Assembly (NCBI GenBank): GCA_017540455.1
Contig: JAFYAZ010000004.1
Location: forward strand, 1-43,892
Reading direction: 5' to 3'
Source: Bacilli bacterium
GTDB taxonomy: Bacteria; Bacillota_I; Bacilli_A; RFN20; CAG-826
Length of the DNA stretch: 43,892 bases
Part shown: piece by piece, positions 25,545 to 34,683 of the stretch
Layout: each line of letters begins with the position of its first letter
Numbering within the stretch: the stretch's first letter is position 1
Position numbers and translations under genes: made by a program
Notes under the pieces: model-generated
Told to the model about the DNA's origin: nothing
Database searches by the model: none
The model's input: only the letters and a program-made list of their open reading frames with translations

Positions 25545-28500
25545 CTATTCTACTACTTTTAGCATGTTATCCGAAATCGAAAGGAGATATGTTTCGGCTT
25601 TCAGCTTGAAAACCCTCTCGACATATTGCTTATATAGCTTCAATTGCCTGTCATAGGCTTCGTCATCAAGCGACTTGGTTTTGTAGTCGACAATTATGGC
25701 TTTCTCCCCTGCTTTAACGAGAAGAAGGTCAATGGAGCCGCGGACATTATTAACGTCGTCGATGAAGGCGTATTCGTGGAATTCCTTATATCCTTCGAGA
25801 TTTTCAAAGATTGGATGTTTGAAGAGGGCTTCGACCTTCGTTTTCTCTTTTGCGTCTTGGATGAAGGAGGCGTCCTTATCTTTAAAGGAGACCAATTGGA
25901 GAAGACGGTGCATATGGGAACCGTATTGAGCCGCGGCTTCGTTGATTGGAGTGAGGGAGGTTTTAGAGGCCCTCTCTTCCTGTATTGTTTCGGCCTTAAT
26001 ATCAATCTTTTCTATTCTCGGCGTTTGGAATGTCCCTTGATCGCCTCCGCTATCTCGTTTAAGCGGGGCTGGCTCGCCCGTCACAGCATCCTTGTAATCA
26101 AGGACGCTGGTTAAGATAGGTTTGCCGACACAAGCCAAGAACTGGCTGAAGGTTTTTGGAATGACCACGCTGTATTCCGTTTTCCCTTTGGGATCGGTTT
26201 TGGTTCTTACGAGAATAGTTTTTCCTGAACCATCGACTTGAACCGGTTCAAAAGAGTCACCGCTATTGGCTGGAGCGATAAATACGATCTGATTCGAGGC
26301 ACGAGTGAGCTCAACATAGAAGAGTCTCACGTATTCGCTAGCACCTTTGGAGGTCTCATCTTCTTTGAAAAGGGAATATAGGAAATTGCCAGAATAATCA
26401 TCGGTCCTGTTTTTTGGCAAAAGGATGCCGTATTTCTTGGAGACAGGATAGAATCCGGTCGCATCATCGTTATTGAATCTACGAACGAGATTTGGGCAAT
26501 AAACAATCGGGAATTGAAGACCTTTTGAGGCGTGAATTGTCATTAGCTTTACAGCATTATCCCCGACAAAATCCGGCTGAATTTCTTTTTTGAGGTCATA
26601 TTTAACGAGGCTTTCGAAGTTCTCAACATAAGCCTTATAATCGACCCCCATCATCTCAGCGTTAAGGGCATCTTTGAGGAAAGAGGTGATGGTTTTGAAG
26701 TTCGCTTTGACGTTTCCGATTTTTTGAAGTTTGGAGACGAATCCATATTTCTCGATGAGGAAAGAGACGGCTTTGTAGAGGTCCATCCTTAACAGTTCAT
26801 CTTTTATCTTCCTCATCTCTACCATGAGGGCGTCGTTTTTATAGGTGTCTTTCTGAAGCTCGTCAAAAAGTTTATCGTCGTCTTCCTCATAAAGGTAGCT
26901 GCGTTTTATTGAGGCATAGCAATGCTTCGCCGCGGTCTCATCATCAAGGACTAAAGGCAGCTTGAGAAGTCTCATGAACACCATATTGATGTCATCGTCG
27001 CTCAGTTCGTTTCCCACCGTGGCGACAAGAGGAATCTGAGCCTTGCCGAAAATCTTTTTATATGTGTTGAATTGGCTCTTGGTCGGCATAAGAATTGCGA
27101 AGTCACCCCAGCTAACTGCTTTTGGCCCTTCTTTCAAATTGACTGTGAATCCAGTTTTAACCTTTTCGATTATGTCGTTTGCCACCGCTCTCGCTTCGAG
27201 TTCGGCCTTTCCAAGATTCTGGTCCAAATCATAGGTAAGCATCGTGGCTTTGAATTCAGGTTTTTTGGCGACATCAAATTGGGTGTTGTTCCCAAAGACA
27301 AGAGCCTGCCCAACCTTATAATCCACCTCACCTATCTCTTTGCTCATGATTCTCTCAAAAAGAGCGTTGACGCAATCAATTACTTCAAGGCGGGAACGAT
27401 AGTTATTTTGGAGGAAGATGGCTTCGCCACCTTTGTCCTTGTTATCACCTTTGTCCTTTTTATAGTCAGCAAGTTTTCCTGCAAAGATATCCGGATTAGC
27501 GTTTCTGAAGCGATAAATGGATTGTTTGATGTCCCCTACCATGAAGAGGTTGTCGTTTGCGATTTTGCTGATGAAATATTCCTGAAGGTCGCTCGAATCC
27601 TGATACTCATCGATCATGATGAATTTGTACTTGTTTTTGATGTCCGAAAGGATTGCTTCATTATCAAGGAGTCCCCTTGCTAAAGCGGCGATGTCACTGA
27701 AACTATATGCGTTCTTCTCCTTTTTGAAATCACGCATCTTGTTGCTGACTTCTTCTGCTATATCGACGAGGACTTCGGCATATTTCTTGGTCTCAAGAAT
27801 CCTCAGCTCTTGGTCTTTTGGATCGCCATTGAGTGAGAGCGAATCTTTGACCTCTTTGGTTAAGGATCTTGCGACACCCTTATCGAACTTATCCTCGTCG
27901 GAGAACTTATGGGCACCAGAACTTGAGAATCCTTTGCCAACTTCAATACCGTTAATCGTTGTGGTTCTGTCGGTTTCAGCTAGTTCTTCCTCAAGTTTAA
28001 GTCGCTCATAGAGCTTCTGATAATCTCCAAGGTCCTTCCAAGTCGAAAGATAATCGCGGTCCTTGATGACATAGGCGTCAGCGCTGTTCAACAAAAGATA
28101 ATGGGCAGCACGAAGCTTTGAGTTGTACCGCTCGTAATACTCTTTCTCTTTGTCTTTAAGGAAGGTCGATTCGTATATTTTCTCCTTCATTTCTTTGAAG
28201 AAGTCTTTCTGGCTTGGAGATAGTTCGCTCAAGCGAAGGATATGCAAGACATATTCGGTCAATATGTCGTCGTCCCTGAGAGTGTAGACCTCCACCATTT
28301 CTTTGAAAGTAGGCTTCATCTCCTTGTATCTTGCAGAAAGAACCTCTTCTATAAATTCTCTTTCCTTGGTATCAAGGAAGGTTTGCTCGGCGATGGTGAC
28401 GCTTGGGTCAATGCCTATCTTGAAGGCATATTTCTTAACCAGTTTCAAAAAGAACGAATCGAAGGTGGTGATGTCTGCATATTCGACTTCGCTAGCGATT

Positions 28501-28724
28501 TTTGGGAGAGCCTCCCTAGTCCTGGTTTTCATCTCGGCTGCCGCTTTATTGGTAAACGTCAAAACGAGAAGCTGATCAATGGTTGCGTCACCACTGTCCA
28601 CAATCTCTTTGATGCGCTCGGTCAAAACAGCGGTCTTGCCGCTTCCTGCGCCAGCACTCACAAGGAAGTTACCCTTGCGCGTGTTGATGGCTTCTAATTG
28701 TTGTTTATCCCATTTAGCCGGCAT
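25545..28724 (-). CDS. addA: ATP-dependent helicase/nuclease subunit A (AddA/RexA)
   Basis: A superfamily 1 helicase and nuclease that processes double-strand breaks with AddB. Walker A reads SAGAGSGKTAVL near residue 24; the Walker B/motif II is MIDEYQDSS; motif III/IV follows as GDIKQSIYRFRNANP. The C-terminal RecB-like nuclease has GSIDLLLV, then VDYKTKS and QLKLYKQ. The start MPAKWDKQQLEAINTRKG at 28724 gives 1059 residues, somewhat short of the usual 1200, and is chosen over 28760 because a GGGGAG site lies seven bases before it and it matches the family start. It overlaps addB by 11 bases. Confidence 0.96.
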   Translation of the reverse strand: MPAKWDKQQLEAINTRKGNFLVSAGAGSGKTAVLTERIKEIVDSGDATIDQLLVLTFTNKAAAEMKTRTREALPKIASEVEYADITTFDSFFLKLVKKYAFKIGIDPSVTIAEQTFLDTKEREFIEEVLSARYKEMKPTFKEMVEVYTLRDDDILTEYVLHILRLSELSPSQKDFFKEMKEKIYESTFLKDKEKEYYERYNSKLRAAHYLLLNSADAYVIKDRDYLSTWKDLGDYQKLYERLKLEEELAETDRTTTINGIEVGKGFSSSGAHKFSDEDKFDKGVARSLTKEVKDSLSLNGDPKDQELRILETKKYAEVLVDIAEEVSNKMRDFKKEKNAYSFSDIAALARGLLDNEAILSDIKNKYKFIMIDEYQDSSDLQEYFISKIANDNLFMVGDIKQSIYRFRNANPDIFAGKLADYKKDKGDNKDKGGEAIFLQNNYRSRLEVIDCVNALFERIMSKEIGEVDYKVGQALVFGNNTQFDVAKKPEFKATMLTYDLDQNLGKAELEARAVANDIIEKVKTGFTVNLKEGPKAVSWGDFAILMPTKSQFNTYKKIFGKAQIPLVATVGNELSDDDINMVFMRLLKLPLVLDDETAAKHCYASIKRSYLYEEDDDKLFDELQKDTYKNDALMVEMRKIKDELLRMDLYKAVSFLIEKYGFVSKLQKIGNVKANFKTITSFLKDALNAEMMGVDYKAYVENFESLVKYDLKKEIQPDFVGDNAVKLMTIHASKGLQFPIVYCPNLVRRFNNDDATGFYPVSKKYGILLPKNRTDDYSGNFLYSLFKEDETSKGASEYVRLFYVELTRASNQIVFIAPANSGDSFEPVQVDGSGKTILVRTKTDPKGKTEYSVVIPKTFSQFLACVGKPILTSVLDYKDAVTGEPAPLKRDSGGDQGTFQTPRIEKIDIKAETIQEERASKTSLTPINEAAAQYGSHMHRLLQLVSFKDKDASFIQDAKEKTKVEALFKHPIFENLEGYKEFHEYAFIDDVNNVRGSIDLLLVKAGEKAIIVDYKTKSLDDEAYDRQLKLYKQYVERVFKLKAETYLLSISDNMLKVVE

Positions 28725-31203
28725 CGCTAGACTCCCCTTCCTCCTCTTCTTGATCGTCATCTAAATCAGGATTCAGGACGGATTTGCTGAAGCTTTCGAT
28801 GACGATATTCTTTTTGTCTATGAAGCAAACGTCATGGAAAGAGCATTGGCTGCATGCATCATGTTTGTTCTTCACGACGGTTGGTTTGATCTCAAAGTTG
28901 CCTTTCTGGATGGCCTCATCCGATTCCTTGATGATCTCTTGGGCTCTCTTGGCCAAATCTTCGAACTCGCTTTCGGTTTTATATTTTGGGAATTCTCCAC
29001 GTGGATACAAAACGCCAGGACTCTTAACTGAACAACCTGCGAAGATTTCGCTATTGCTTGTGAGACAAGGTTCAATTGTCCTAAGGAAGCTCAAGTCTCC
29101 AAGAAATAGGCCATCTAGCCTCAATTCCTGTTGGTCTAGTTTTTTAATCGGCTTTCTCTCTTTATTCGTCAGTTTGTAAGGCAAAACAGGAGAGATGAAC
29201 AGACCAGCGATTTTTGCATTATCGAACGAAGCTTTTCCTTTCTCCTTTTCTTTCTCCAAAGCGAAAGCATAAAGAGGAAGCTGTAACGATAAGCCATGGC
29301 TGCTATTGAAGAGAGCCTCATCAAACGATGTCGAGCCGGTCTTGTAGTCGACTATGAAAGCATACTTTTCTCCATCGTAATCAAAGGTGATGACCTTGTC
29401 ATATCTTCCAGTGATTCCGTATCCACCGAGATTGATGTCGAATTTCTCCTCTGGCATGAATTTCGGGTTCTGTAGTTTATCCTCATAGAGTCTCTGGAAT
29501 TCAAGGGAGCTGCGGCAATAACTGCGGAGATTCTCCATGATGGCTTTTTCTTTGTCGTTGAAAGGCGTCTTAACATCGTGTGGGTTTGCATTTGGATCCG
29601 GTACTTTGCCCTGCTCCATTTCCATGGCCTGCGTATAGGCATTATCAAAGTTGTAAGAATGGTCTGTACGATACGTCTCAAGAGTCTTGTGAAAGACATT
29701 ACCTATCCTGATTACGAAGGCTGTCGGCGAATCATCGGCATGGATGATGTTGCTCATCAGATATTTGAATGGGCAAGAACGGTAGTTCGCTAAACTAGAG
29801 GCGGAATAACACCTTTTCGTCGCTCTCTTAGCGCTCTTCCCTGTGTATTCGTTTTTGTATTTGCGATAATCCTGATGATCCGAGATTTTTTCGTAAGCTC
29901 TCAGCCTCTTGTCGCTTAAGTTGTAATTCTCATATTCATCTTCGAGGGCGGCATAAAGGAATCCGCCTTTGTCATGGGCATACTCATATGGTCCGTTCTC
30001 ATCCTCTGCTACAGGATTGGAGGTCATCTTCATTTCACATTGCTTAGCGAAGCCAGAGAGGAAATGATGGGATTCGAAACCAAGTTCGAAGAAAGTGATG
30101 AGCTTAACGTTCGCGTTCGAAACGAGCTTGCCGATCCTATCACTTTCTCCTAAAGAAATATCCTTTGAGGTCTCTAGACCAATAAGCTTCTTTTCCTTGT
30201 CGCTAAAGAATCCTGACTCGGTGGCAACGGAAGGATACTGCCCCATTGCAAAGTTGAGGCAATAAACATGTCCATCAAGCGGGCAAACGGGATCCTTAAG
30301 AACCTCAATAACATTCTTTTGTTTCTCTTCAAAAGCTTCTTTTTCTTTAGCAATATCATCATAAATTGAGATGGTTTTTGCTGGGTCTTTTTCGAAAACG
30401 ACCGCAAATTCGCGGGCAAATCTCTCTATGGTGTCGGCATCTTTTGAATCAGGGTATTTCTCCCTCATGATACGAATGGCCTCTTCCAAACCCTTAGCCT
30501 CAAAAGCGTTTCTAAAGGTTTTGTATACGCCCATATCAAAAAGTCTTTCCCTAACGCCAAAGTTAATCGTGATGCCGTAGGCTTTATTGAACTCATGGAT
30601 TAGAGGAGCGTAGTCCGAAGTCAGACCATAAACATATATGTTCTCGATTGGGGTTTTGTTTACATCGATGTCATAACAAATCTTGTTATAGACGAAATGA
30701 AGTTCTTCATATGGGTCGAGAAAGATGTTGACCGTTTGACTTTTCGGATCAACGCTGTCCTCGACTTCGTGATCGATTTCCATCTTTCCTGAGAGGCTTC
30801 CGAGATATTCTGAGATGATTGATGCTTCGCGGTAATATCCGCTGATGAGGATATGAGAACCAATAAAGGTCCTTTCAGGATATGCCGTTTTGAAAAGAAG
30901 GTGATCTTTGATGAGTTCATCCCTGAGATCAGCATATTTTTTAACTTCTAATCCTTTGTCGAAATCAGGAGCGCAGAAGGCCGCAAGCAGATCTTTTGCG
31001 ATTAAGTACTTATAGCCTTTTCCTAAAAGGAAACGAAGCGCCCTGTCGTCATAGTTGTAGTCGAAAAGTGCCTTCATCTCTGGAAGGGTCATGACGGTCA
31101 GGTCAAGATAAGGTTTCTCGTTCTTCTTGCGAAGATAGTATTCCTTCCTGGATGGATGGGCGATGACTATGTTCTTGATGTTTTCGCTGAATAGATAGGG
31201 CAT
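28714..31203 (-). CDS. addB: ATP-dependent nuclease subunit B (AddB/RexB), short form
   Basis: Partner of AddA. The C-terminal nuclease has GRYDKVITF and VDYKTGSTSF. The iron-sulfur staple is complete: one Cys in NYRSCPFKYLM and three in CSQCSFHDVC (CX2CX5C). The chain has 829 residues, while Bacillus AddB has about 1160. The N-terminal Walker A loop of Bacillus AddB is absent (VIAHPSRKEYYL stands there), as in streptococcal RexB. It starts nine bases after glpK with no Shine-Dalgarno. Confidence 0.93.
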   Translation of the reverse strand: MPYLFSENIKNIVIAHPSRKEYYLRKKNEKPYLDLTVMTLPEMKALFDYNYDDRALRFLLGKGYKYLIAKDLLAAFCAPDFDKGLEVKKYADLRDELIKDHLLFKTAYPERTFIGSHILISGYYREASIISEYLGSLSGKMEIDHEVEDSVDPKSQTVNIFLDPYEELHFVYNKICYDIDVNKTPIENIYVYGLTSDYAPLIHEFNKAYGITINFGVRERLFDMGVYKTFRNAFEAKGLEEAIRIMREKYPDSKDADTIERFAREFAVVFEKDPAKTISIYDDIAKEKEAFEEKQKNVIEVLKDPVCPLDGHVYCLNFAMGQYPSVATESGFFSDKEKKLIGLETSKDISLGESDRIGKLVSNANVKLITFFELGFESHHFLSGFAKQCEMKMTSNPVAEDENGPYEYAHDKGGFLYAALEDEYENYNLSDKRLRAYEKISDHQDYRKYKNEYTGKSAKRATKRCYSASSLANYRSCPFKYLMSNIIHADDSPTAFVIRIGNVFHKTLETYRTDHSYNFDNAYTQAMEMEQGKVPDPNANPHDVKTPFNDKEKAIMENLRSYCRSSLEFQRLYEDKLQNPKFMPEEKFDINLGGYGITGRYDKVITFDYDGEKYAFIVDYKTGSTSFDEALFNSSHGLSLQLPLYAFALEKEKEKGKASFDNAKIAGLFISPVLPYKLTNKERKPIKKLDQQELRLDGLFLGDLSFLRTIEPCLTSNSEIFAGCSVKSPGVLYPRGEFPKYKTESEFEDLAKRAQEIIKESDEAIQKGNFEIKPTVVKNKHDACSQCSFHDVCFIDKKNIVIESFSKSVLNPDLDDDQEEEEGESSDAG

Positions 31204-31212
31204 TTATTAGAC

Positions 31213-32694
31213 TTAATGTTTTGGTTTGTAGGCTCTCGTCGCTTTAACGGCTTCGACCCAGCCTTCATAGAGGGATTCGGCTTCCGCCTTCTCCATCTTT
31301 GGGGTGTAGCGTTTGGCTTCTTTGTGACTAGCAAGGATGTCTTTATAGTCAGTGAAGAAACCGCAGGCAAGTCCAGCTAGATAACCAGCGCCTAAGGCTG
31401 TGGTCTGAATGCACTTCGGAAGAGAGACTTCACACTGGAGGATATCGCTTTGGAATTGCATGAGTAAGCAGTTGGCGGACGCTCCACCATCGACTCTTAA
31501 CGTCTTAAGTGAGAGACCGGAATCCTTGACCATCGTGTCAAAGACGTCTCTAGACTGATAAGCGATGCTATAGAGCGTGGCTCTGGTGATGTTATGACGA
31601 TCGGCGCCACGGGTTAATCCGAAGATCGCGCCACGGGCATCATCGTCCCAATATGGGGTGCCTAAGCCAACGAAAGCAGGAACTACATAAACGCCATTGG
31701 TGTCAGGCTTTCTTTGAGCGTATTCCTCGCACATGGAAGAATCTTTGAACCAATCCATCTCATCGCGAAGCCACTGCACTGCCGCTCCACCAATGAAGAC
31801 AGAGCCTTCAAGAGCGTATGTGGTCTTGCCGCCGATTCTCCAACCGACCGTGGTAAGAAGACCGTTCTTGGAGATGATTGGGTTCTCGCCGATATTCATA
31901 AGCATGAAGCAACCGGTACCATAGGTATTCTTGCTTTCGCCTTTGTCGAAGCAGCACTGTCCAAAGAGGGCGGCTTGCTGGTCGCCAGCGACACCATAGA
32001 TGTGGATGTGTCCGCGGAAGAAGCTGGCTTCTCCATAATCGGCAGAATTATCGAGAACCTTTGGAAGCATGTTTTTGTTGATGCCCCAAATAGCGCATAG
32101 CTCATCATCCCAATCCATCGTGAAGATGTTGAAGAGAAGGGTTCTTGAAGCGTTGGAGACATCGGTATAGTGATTGCCTTTGGTCATCTTATAGATGAGC
32201 CAGGAATCGACGGTACCAAACATAAGGTCGCCATTGTTCATCTTCTCTTCGGCGCCTGGGACCTTTTCCAAAATGAAGCGGATCTTCGAAGCGCTAAAAT
32301 ATGGGTTGATTCTTAAACCGGTCTTGGAACGGATGAGCTCATCTTTGTCCATGTAGCGTTGGCAGATATCTTGAGTTTGTCTAGATTGCCAAACGATAGC
32401 AGGATAGATGGCTTTGCCGGTCTTCTTGTCCCAAACGATCGTTGTCTCACGCTGGTTGGTGATGCCAAAGCCAGCGACTTGCTCATAAGTGATGTTGGCT
32501 TTGATCATGAGCTCGTTGATGACGTCAACGGCGCTGACCCAGAGTTGGTCAGGGTCTTGTTCAACCCATCCAGGCTCTGGATAGAGGCAATCAAGAGGGC
32601 GCTGGGCCATCTCAAGTTCTTCGCCTTTGTTGGAGATGAGAATAGCACGAGTCGAGGTCGTGCCTTGGTCGATAGCGATTATGTATTTTTCCAT
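31213..32694 (-). CDS. glpK: Glycerol kinase
   Basis: Phosphorylates glycerol to glycerol-3-phosphate. The 493-residue FGGY-family protein starts AIDQGTTSTRAILI and has the GITNQRETTIVWD, VDSWLIYKM and AGDQQAALFGQ blocks. Firmicute GlpK is activated by HPr phosphorylation of a His in an HFxG motif just before AGDQQ. Here that position is Ser224 (ASFFRGHIHIYG), so PTS control is probably lost, though a nearby His could confuse this. No glpF or glpD is adjacent; addB follows nine bases later. The ATG lies six bases after a perfect TATAAT with no Shine-Dalgarno. Confidence 0.97.
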   Translation of the reverse strand: MEKYIIAIDQGTTSTRAILISNKGEELEMAQRPLDCLYPEPGWVEQDPDQLWVSAVDVINELMIKANITYEQVAGFGITNQRETTIVWDKKTGKAIYPAIVWQSRQTQDICQRYMDKDELIRSKTGLRINPYFSASKIRFILEKVPGAEEKMNNGDLMFGTVDSWLIYKMTKGNHYTDVSNASRTLLFNIFTMDWDDELCAIWGINKNMLPKVLDNSADYGEASFFRGHIHIYGVAGDQQAALFGQCCFDKGESKNTYGTGCFMLMNIGENPIISKNGLLTTVGWRIGGKTTYALEGSVFIGGAAVQWLRDEMDWFKDSSMCEEYAQRKPDTNGVYVVPAFVGLGTPYWDDDARGAIFGLTRGADRHNITRATLYSIAYQSRDVFDTMVKDSGLSLKTLRVDGGASANCLLMQFQSDILQCEVSLPKCIQTTALGAGYLAGLACGFFTDYKDILASHKEAKRYTPKMEKAEAESLYEGWVEAVKATRAYKPKH

Positions 32695-32700
32695 GCTTAA

Positions 32701-32706
32701 ATTATA
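32701..32706 (-). promoter_or_regulatory. Leaderless-type -10 box of glpK
   Basis: A perfect TATAAT on the minus strand, exactly six bases before the glpK ATG (32692-32694). The predicted transcription start is the A of the ATG. The -35 is poor (TTCTAC at 17 bases). Confidence 0.6.
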
Positions 32707-32756
32707 GCCCTTTATGCGAGCGCGTAGAAGAGTCTCCTAGAACTAAGCGAAAAGAA

Positions 32757-32786
32757 AAAATCCACGGGGGTTTTGCCGTGGATTTT
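32757..32786 (-). terminator. Terminator of the giant-protein/yigZ/pepP operon
   Basis: An 11-base perfect stem, AAAATCCACGG / CCGTGGATTTT, with an eight-base loop and a T-rich tract on the minus strand. It begins nine bases after the pepP stop and is followed by the glpK promoter. Confidence 0.9.
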
Positions 32787-32794
32787 GATTCATT

Positions 32795-34081
32795 TTACCT
32801 GTTTTTCGAAGCAAGTCTCGCCTCGATTTCATCAATCTCTTTGACGATATCTTTGGTGAGGACCTCACAACCGTTTTTGGTGATGAGAAGATCATCTTCG
32901 ATTCGGACTCCGATGTTCTTCTCGGCGATGTATAAGCCTGGTTCATCGCTGATGACCATGCCTGGCTCAAGAGGGATCTTCTTGGATTCGGTTGAGAGAG
33001 GGGTTTTGTATGGGTCGTGAGTGTCTAAGCCAATAAGGTGGCTGACACCATGGAAGTAATACTTGGAGATGTCTTCCTTCTTCTCGATGATGCCGTATCT
33101 AAGGCATTCGCTGGCGAGGTATTCGATCGTGCGGTTCTGGAGTTCTTCAATGGTCAAACCAGGTTTGGCGATTGAGGCAATCATCTTGTTGCAGCCAAGG
33201 ACGATCGAGTAGATGAGTCTTTGATATTCGTCGAATTTGCCGTTTACTGGGGCGCATCTAGTGACGTCGGCGCAGTAATAGTTATGTCTTGAGCCAAGGT
33301 CGCAGAGTAAGAGGTCTCCGTCCTTCACCTGCCCTTGTGGGTTTGGGTAATGGAGAATGGCAGCATTTCTGCCAGCGGCCATGATGGTGTTGAAGGCGGT
33401 GCCTTGATAACCGCTTTCGTCGTTGATGGTGTGATGGAAGACGTCAGCGAGCTCATATTCCTTCTTGCCGTCTTTCATATTCGCCCAGATGGCATAAATG
33501 CCAAGCTTGGTGACTCTGATGGCTTCTCTAAGCTCTTCGACTTCACGGGCGCTCTTTCTTAGACGTAGGGTGGTGATAAGAGGGAAGGCATCGTTGACGA
33601 TGACATCGCTATAGGTGTTCTCGATGATGCGCTTCATCTCTCTTGTGTCTGTGTCGTCAGCAATCTTGATCTCGCGGTCAAGGTCGAGGTAGACGCGTTT
33701 GATCTCGCCATAGGCGTCTTCGCCAAGGATGAGGTCAAGCTTGGCTTGGAAAGAGATATTCGTCATGACGTTGCTGATGCCGCTGATGGCGCTAGCTTCG
33801 TCGCTCTTGAGTCTCTTGCCGTACCACTTCTCTTTTCTTTCGTCGAATGGGCTGATGAAAAGGAATTCCTTCATCTCGCCTTCGCTGTTAAGGAGAAGGA
33901 GGACGCTATCAGGCTGATCGATGCCGGTCAGGTAATAGAAATTGCGGTTGACCTCAAATGGATATCCTTCATCGGCGGATGAGACTTTCTCGACTCCGCT
34001 ATAAAGGATCATCACGCTTGGGGATTCCATCAAGTTGACGGCTCTTTGCCTTCTTTCGGCGTATTCGTTTGGACTGATCAT
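32795..34081 (-). CDS. pepP: Xaa-Pro aminopeptidase (M24 family)
   Basis: A pita-bread metallopeptidase that releases an N-terminal residue before proline. It is 428 residues, with an N-terminal creatinase-like domain (about 1-165; MISPNEYAERRQRAV start) and the catalytic half. Metal ligands appear in order as CDLGSRHNYYCADVTR (two Asp), HGVSHLIGLDTHD (His), EPGMVISDEPGLY (Glu) and GVRIEDDLLIT (Glu). There is no signal peptide, so it is cytoplasmic. It overlaps yigZ by four bases, and is the last gene of its operon. Confidence 0.95.
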   Translation of the reverse strand: MISPNEYAERRQRAVNLMESPSVMILYSGVEKVSSADEGYPFEVNRNFYYLTGIDQPDSVLLLLNSEGEMKEFLFISPFDERKEKWYGKRLKSDEASAISGISNVMTNISFQAKLDLILGEDAYGEIKRVYLDLDREIKIADDTDTREMKRIIENTYSDVIVNDAFPLITTLRLRKSAREVEELREAIRVTKLGIYAIWANMKDGKKEYELADVFHHTINDESGYQGTAFNTIMAAGRNAAILHYPNPQGQVKDGDLLLCDLGSRHNYYCADVTRCAPVNGKFDEYQRLIYSIVLGCNKMIASIAKPGLTIEELQNRTIEYLASECLRYGIIEKKEDISKYYFHGVSHLIGLDTHDPYKTPLSTESKKIPLEPGMVISDEPGLYIAEKNIGVRIEDDLLITKNGCEVLTKDIVKEIDEIEARLASKNR

Positions 34082-34683
34082 AATTGTCTTCTCCTTTTCA
34101 CCAAGGATTCTTTTTGGTTTTCTATTTCGATGTGGTTAGCATGCTTCTCTACTAGAGGCTTAACTATCTTAGCATCGCCAGAGACCTTTAGAGAAATTTT
34201 CTCTAAAAATGAGGCGTCGCTAATCGTGACTCCTAAGCGTTCGCATTCTTTTTCGAAGGAGGAATAGTCGCTATACCCCATGGAGAGGGTTGCTTCATAT
34301 CCTTCAACGAGGTCAGCCATGTCGGTCTCTTCCACCGCTTTCAGGCAAACATCGCGGTATGTTCTCGTGAGTCTTCCTAAGCCGAGCTTGGTTCCGCCGA
34401 AATAACGGACGACGACAAGAAGGACATGATCGACTTCTCTGCCTCTAAGGATTTCAAGAAGAGGAAGACCTGTGCTTCTAGCAGGCTCGCCTTCGTCGCT
34501 GCACCTTTCGAAAGGAAGGAGTCTTGCAGCGTAAGGGTAATGCGTCGCTTTCGGATACTCTTCCCTCACTTTAGCCAAAAGGCCTCCGATTTCCTTTTCG
34601 TCGTCGAAAGGAATCACGAGGCCGATGAAGCGAGATCCGAGGATCACGAATTCATGTATGTGTTTGGCGAAAGGATAGTTCAT
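34078..34683 (-). CDS. yigZ: YigZ/IMPACT family protein
   Basis: A 201-residue member of the UPF0029/IMPACT family. The N-terminal domain carries the signature SDEGEPARSTGLPLLEIL and the strongly conserved VVVRYFGGTKLGLGRL. The C-terminal half is a small alpha/beta domain. Eukaryotic IMPACT acts on translation control; the bacterial role is unclear. It overlaps pepP at its 3' end, and its start overlaps the giant gene stop by one base (TAATG). Confidence 0.93.
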   Translation of the reverse strand: MNYPFAKHIHEFVILGSRFIGLVIPFDDEKEIGGLLAKVREEYPKATHYPYAARLLPFERCSDEGEPARSTGLPLLEILRGREVDHVLLVVVRYFGGTKLGLGRLTRTYRDVCLKAVEETDMADLVEGYEATLSMGYSDYSSFEKECERLGVTISDASFLEKISLKVSGDAKIVKPLVEKHANHIEIENQKESLVKRRRQL

